A stretch of 6,566 nucleotides of DNA from Cellvibrio sp. (lineage in GTDB: Bacteria; Pseudomonadota; Gammaproteobacteria; Pseudomonadales; Cellvibrionaceae): the NCBI GenBank assembly GCA_021323495.1, contig JAJQJO010000215.1, forward strand, positions 1-6,566, in the 5' to 3' direction. Shown piece after piece: positions 4,437 to 6,566 of this stretch (position 1 is its first letter; every line of letters starts with the position of its first letter). The position numbers and the translations under genes are program-made. The notes beneath the pieces were generated by a model that had not been told where the DNA came from, ran no database searches, and saw nothing but the letters and a program-made list of their open reading frames with translations.

Positions 4437-5189
4437 ATGCTCACATCTGAACAAATTCTTGAATTCAAAAAAAATGGCTATTTGGTATTGCCTGGCTTTG
4501 CTGCGCCACAATTTTGCGCTGCCGTGGTTGCTTTTGTAAAAAGTGAGTTGGAACAGCAGGCCATGCCCATTGAGTTTGAAGCTGATGTCCGGTATCCCGG
4601 TGCACCCGCATCGCGCTCTGCTGAAGGTGGTGCGACCGCGCGGCGGCTGTTAATGGCAGCGCAGCGCCATCCGATGCTGCGCGATTGGGCTACCGGCGAG
4701 CCGCTCAAGGGTATCCTGCAGCAATTGCTGGGTGCAGATGTGCGCTTATCGCAAGCCCACCATAATTGCATCATGACTAAACAACCGGCGTTTTCCAGTG
4801 TGACTGGCTGGCATCGCGACAGCCGCTACTGGAATTTTGCGCGCCCTGATCTGGTCTCTGCCTGGTTGGCGTTGGGTGATGAGCAACCTGAAAACGGCTG
4901 CCTCCATGTGTTGCCCGGTTCCCATCACTGGGCAATAGCGGCTGACCAGCTGGATGCAAGCCAGTTCTTGCGTGCGGATATCGATGGCAATAAATCCTTG
5001 CTTGAGCAAACAACGGCGGTCCCGCTGCGGCAGGGCGATTTACTGTTATTCCACAGCAATCTTTTCCATGCCGCTGGCCGCAATGCCACCAATCGCACCA
5101 AGTTTTCAATGGTGTTTACTTACCGGTCCGGCGACAACCTGCCAATTCCCGGTTCCCGTTCCAGCTCACAAGACGAAATCCTGCTATAA
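4437..5189 (+). CDS. Phytanoyl-CoA dioxygenase (PhyH) family Fe(II)/2-oxoglutarate oxygenase (250 aa)
   Basis: This is a single-domain, double-stranded beta-helix oxygenase expected to couple 2-oxoglutarate decarboxylation to hydroxylation of an unknown small substrate in the cytoplasm. The N-terminus (LTSEQILEFKKNGYLVLPGF) is the typical PhyH opening. The iron ligands are visible: H126 and D128 in GWHRDSRYW, and H211 in LFHAAGRN, followed by R220 (NRTKFS), the probable 2-oxoglutarate carboxylate ligand. The strand NGCLHVLPGSHHW (153-165) is another family hallmark. There is no signal peptide. ATG at 4437 is preferred, with GGA five bases upstream; an in-frame TTG at 4419 would add six residues. 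It lacks features that would let me call it ectoine hydroxylase or another named member. It stands apart from its neighbours, with a repeat array in front and the galactanase promoter behind, so context does not reveal the substrate. Confidence 0.88.
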   Translation: MLTSEQILEFKKNGYLVLPGFAAPQFCAAVVAFVKSELEQQAMPIEFEADVRYPGAPASRSAEGGATARRLLMAAQRHPMLRDWATGEPLKGILQQLLGADVRLSQAHHNCIMTKQPAFSSVTGWHRDSRYWNFARPDLVSAWLALGDEQPENGCLHVLPGSHHWAIAADQLDASQFLRADIDGNKSLLEQTTAVPLRQGDLLLFHSNLFHAAGRNATNRTKFSMVFTYRSGDNLPIPGSRSSSQDEILL

Positions 5190-5219
5190 AAATCAGGCCA
5201 TGTCAGAGCCTTAATTTTT
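5188..5219 (+). terminator. Weak terminator-like hairpin after the dioxygenase gene
   Basis: AGGC (5195-5198) pairs with GCCT (5208-5211) and can be extended by AAAAAT/ATTTTT across a small internal loop. It overlaps the stop codon and ends in a T6 run (5215-5220). The GC stem is only four pairs, so efficiency would be low. Confidence 0.35.
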
Positions 5220-5248
5220 TGGGATAGATCGATTGTCGCCCCGTTCTC

Positions 5249-5277
5249 TTGTCTAAAGTTATTATTTATCGTATAAA
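5249..5277 (+). promoter_or_regulatory. Sigma70-type promoter of the galactanase gene
   Basis: TTGTCT (5249-5254, four of six consensus bases) and TATAAA (5272-5277, five of six) are separated by the optimal 17 bases. Transcription would start near 5284, giving a leader of about 93 bases before the ATG at 5377. Confidence 0.6.
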
Positions 5278-5280
5278 TAA
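5262..5280. promoter_or_regulatory. AT-rich inverted repeat overlapping the galactanase -10 box (candidate operator)
   Basis: TTATTTAT (5262-5269) and ATAAATAA (5273-5280) are perfect 8-bp arms around CGT. The right arm covers nearly the whole TATAAA -10 box, so a protein bound here would block polymerase. This suits substrate-controlled expression of a galactanase, but the binding protein is unknown and low-complexity AT sequence can be symmetrical by chance. Confidence 0.45.
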
Positions 5281-5316
5281 GATGTGAGGTCCAGCTTTCC
5301 TCATACTGCGTCTATT

Positions 5317-5330
5317 CGCCCGTCCGGGCG
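5317..5330 (+). promoter_or_regulatory. GC-rich hairpin in the galactanase leader
   Basis: CGCCCG (5317-5322) and CGGGCG (5325-5330) are perfect inverted repeats two bases apart, folding as CGCCC-GTCC-GGGCG. A shifted pairing TCGCC/GGCGA is also possible. It lies in the predicted leader, 47 bases before the start codon and clear of the ribosome site, so a role in mRNA stability or early control is more likely than direct masking of translation. No U-run follows, so it is not a terminator. Confidence 0.45.
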
Positions 5331-5366
5331 GCGAGATATTTGAGCGAAACTCTTAATAAAAATAAC

Positions 5367-5371
5367 GGTGA
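5367..5371 (+). promoter_or_regulatory. Ribosome binding site for the galactanase gene
   Basis: GGTGA lies five bases before ATG at 5377. The GTG within it (5368) is in frame and could be read as a start three codons earlier, but ATG 5377 has the proper spacing, opens a normal signal peptide and gives the expected catalytic residue numbers. Confidence 0.65.
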
Positions 5372-5376
5372 ACATC

Positions 5377-6384
5377 ATGAAACTAAAGAAATGGGCGTTA
5401 TCCGCCTGTATTGCAGCTGCTTTTGTTTTTCCCGCAGGTTTCAGTAGTGCGGCACCCGTTAAAGGGGCTGATGTGAGTTGGATGTCGGAAATCGAGGCCA
5501 ACGGTATCAGTTTTTACAACCGCAGCGGCGTAAGGAAGGACATCCTGGCGATTATGAAAGAGCAGGGCATGACTGCTGTGCGGTTGCGTGTGTGGGTCAA
5601 CCCTGCCGATGGCTGGTACAGCGGAACGCAGGATGTAGTGGCCAAAGCCAGGCGCGCCAAAGCGGCCGGTATGAAAGTGATGATCGATTTCCACTACAGC
5701 GATAGCTGGGCCGATCCGGGCAAGCAAACCAAACCCGCTGCCTGGAGCAATTACAGCTTCCAGCAATTAATGGATGCGGTATGGAACTCTACGATCTATA
5801 CCTTGCAAGCAGTGAAAGACGCAGGCGTGACAGTGGATTGGGTACAAGTCGGCAACGAGACCAATAACGGCATGCTCTGGGACGATGGCAAGGCATCGGT
5901 CAATATGAAAAATTACGCCTGGCTCACCAATACTGGCTACAACGCCGCGAAATCGATTTATCCGAATAGCAAAGTTGTTGTGCATTTGGCCAACTGCCAT
6001 GACAACGCCAACTTCCGCTGGATTTTTGATGGCTTGCGCGCAAACGGCGGGAAGTTTGATGTGATAGGTGCTTCCTCTTATCCGCTGCACGCAACGGGTT
6101 ATACATGGCAAAACGCCAATAAGGCATGTTTAAATAATTTGAACGATATGGTTTCGCGCTATGCAGTACCGGTAATGATCGCTGAAATTGGCGTGCCCTG
6201 GGATCACTCGCAAGCGCAAACAATTGTGAAGGACATGATTACCAAAGTAGGGCAAGTGAACGGTAGCAAAGGCCTGGCGATTTTTTATTGGGAGCCGGAA
6301 GCGCGCCCGGGCTGGAAAGGCTATACGCTCGGTGCTATGGATAATAACGGTAGGGCCACTGCGGTATGGGATGCATTTAAGTAA
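5377..6384 (+). CDS. gal53A: Secreted endo-beta-1,4-galactanase, glycoside hydrolase family 53 (335 aa)
   Basis: The enzyme hydrolyses internal beta-1,4-galactosidic bonds of galactan and type I arabinogalactan side chains of pectin. Residues 1-26 form a Sec signal peptide (MKLKK, hydrophobic core, cleavage near SSAA-PV). The mature protein is one GH53 (beta/alpha)8 barrel starting at GADVSWM and ending at AVWDAFK, without a carbohydrate-binding module or serine linker, so it is unlike many modular Cellvibrio enzymes. Family landmarks: RLRVWVNP (69-76), DFHYSDSWADPGKQ (104-117), acid/base E161 in VQVGNETNNGMLW, SSYPLH (233-238), nucleophile E270 in VMIAEIGVPW, and YWEPEARPGW (304-313). It is a retaining enzyme. 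E161 and E270 equal the numbering I recall for galactanase A (GalA, also called Gal53A/GanA) of P. fluorescens subsp. cellulosa, which supports the ATG at 5377. It appears monocistronic, with its own promoter, leader and terminator, and is probably induced during growth on pectic galactan. Confidence 0.97.
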   Translation: MKLKKWALSACIAAAFVFPAGFSSAAPVKGADVSWMSEIEANGISFYNRSGVRKDILAIMKEQGMTAVRLRVWVNPADGWYSGTQDVVAKARRAKAAGMKVMIDFHYSDSWADPGKQTKPAAWSNYSFQQLMDAVWNSTIYTLQAVKDAGVTVDWVQVGNETNNGMLWDDGKASVNMKNYAWLTNTGYNAAKSIYPNSKVVVHLANCHDNANFRWIFDGLRANGGKFDVIGASSYPLHATGYTWQNANKACLNNLNDMVSRYAVPVMIAEIGVPWDHSQAQTIVKDMITKVGQVNGSKGLAIFYWEPEARPGWKGYTLGAMDNNGRATAVWDAFK

Positions 6385-6436
6385 ATTCCAGGCGCCACTT
6401 TTTCCGCAATCGAAACTTTTAATTATTAACACCAAG

Positions 6437-6468
6437 AACCGCACAGGGTTTCCTGAGCGGTTTTTTTT
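6437..6468 (+). terminator. Rho-independent terminator of the galactanase gene
   Basis: AACCGC (6437-6442) pairs with GCGGTT (6457-6462), and CAGG (6444-6447) with CCTG (6452-6455), separated by one A-A mismatch and closed by a GTTT loop. A T8 run (6461-6468) follows. It lies 52 bases after the stop codon. Confidence 0.9.
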
Positions 6469-6566
6469 GTTATGAAGCAAAAAAAACTCCCGATTAATTG
6501 TGCCTGATTTCCGCTGGTGCAAAACCGCGCGATAGTTTTTAATAAGGCCTCATACCGGTAGCAAGT

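Noticed and set aside
4121..4468. Minus-strand 115-aa frame with LFLPSS repeats (and an overlapping SYRARY-repeat frame at 4210-4437)
   Set aside because: Both use TTG starts, one inside the dioxygenase gene, have no ribosome site, and owe their repetitive length to the 18-bp tandem repeat, which is open in five of six frames.
6469..6566. Short ATG frame at 6472 after the galactanase terminator
   Set aside because: Only 11 codons, no ribosome site; the ATG directly follows the terminator T-run.

Overview
The window looks like chromosome of a saprophytic, plant cell wall-degrading gammaproteobacterium, most probably Cellvibrio (C. japonicus, formerly Pseudomonas fluorescens subsp. cellulosa, or a close relative). 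The strongest evidence is the rightmost gene, a single-domain GH53 endo-beta-1,4-galactanase. With the start chosen here, its two catalytic glutamates fall at E161 and E270, the positions I recall being published for galactanase A of that organism. A serine-rich linker on a small lipoprotein and a ToxR/CadC-type regulator with periplasmic TPRs also fit. The species assignment is inference from memory, not from a search.

Layout from left to right. (1) Positions 1-141 hold the 3' end of an unrecognised, beta-rich gene. It converges on a small putative lipoprotein gene (202-474, minus) across a symmetric terminator (172-196). (2) Positions 475-667 form a divergent intergenic region with two operator-like palindromes and a minus-strand terminator-like hairpin. 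(3) A membrane-anchored winged-helix/TPR regulator (668-2188) is followed 82 bp later on the same strand by a signal-peptide-bearing, eight-bladed PQQ-like (BamB-like) beta-propeller (2271-3572). This is a likely two-gene sensory or envelope module. (4) rnk (3623-4012, minus, GTG start) converges on the propeller gene and has its own strong terminator. (5) A gene-poor stretch of about 420 bp (4013-4436) holds a 10-bp inverted repeat, a nested hairpin/palindrome, a 14-codon mini-ORF with a consensus Shine-Dalgarno sequence, an array of 4.6 copies of an 18-bp tandem repeat, and a likely -10 box. (6) A PhyH-family Fe(II)/2-oxoglutarate dioxygenase follows (4437-5189). (7) The galactanase gene (5377-6384) has a recognisable sigma70-type promoter overlapped by an AT-rich inverted repeat, a structured leader and a strong terminator (6437-6468). 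I see no gene in the last ~100 bases.

The genes do not form one pathway. The regulator/propeller pair is the only probable functional unit. rnk is a housekeeping transcription-factor-like gene. The dioxygenase and galactanase appear to be separately transcribed. I see no transposase, integrase, tRNA, rRNA, CRISPR array or defence system. The least explained part is the repeat- and structure-rich region upstream of the dioxygenase. I found no convincing new system; the best candidates for follow-up are that leader region and the regulator/propeller pair.
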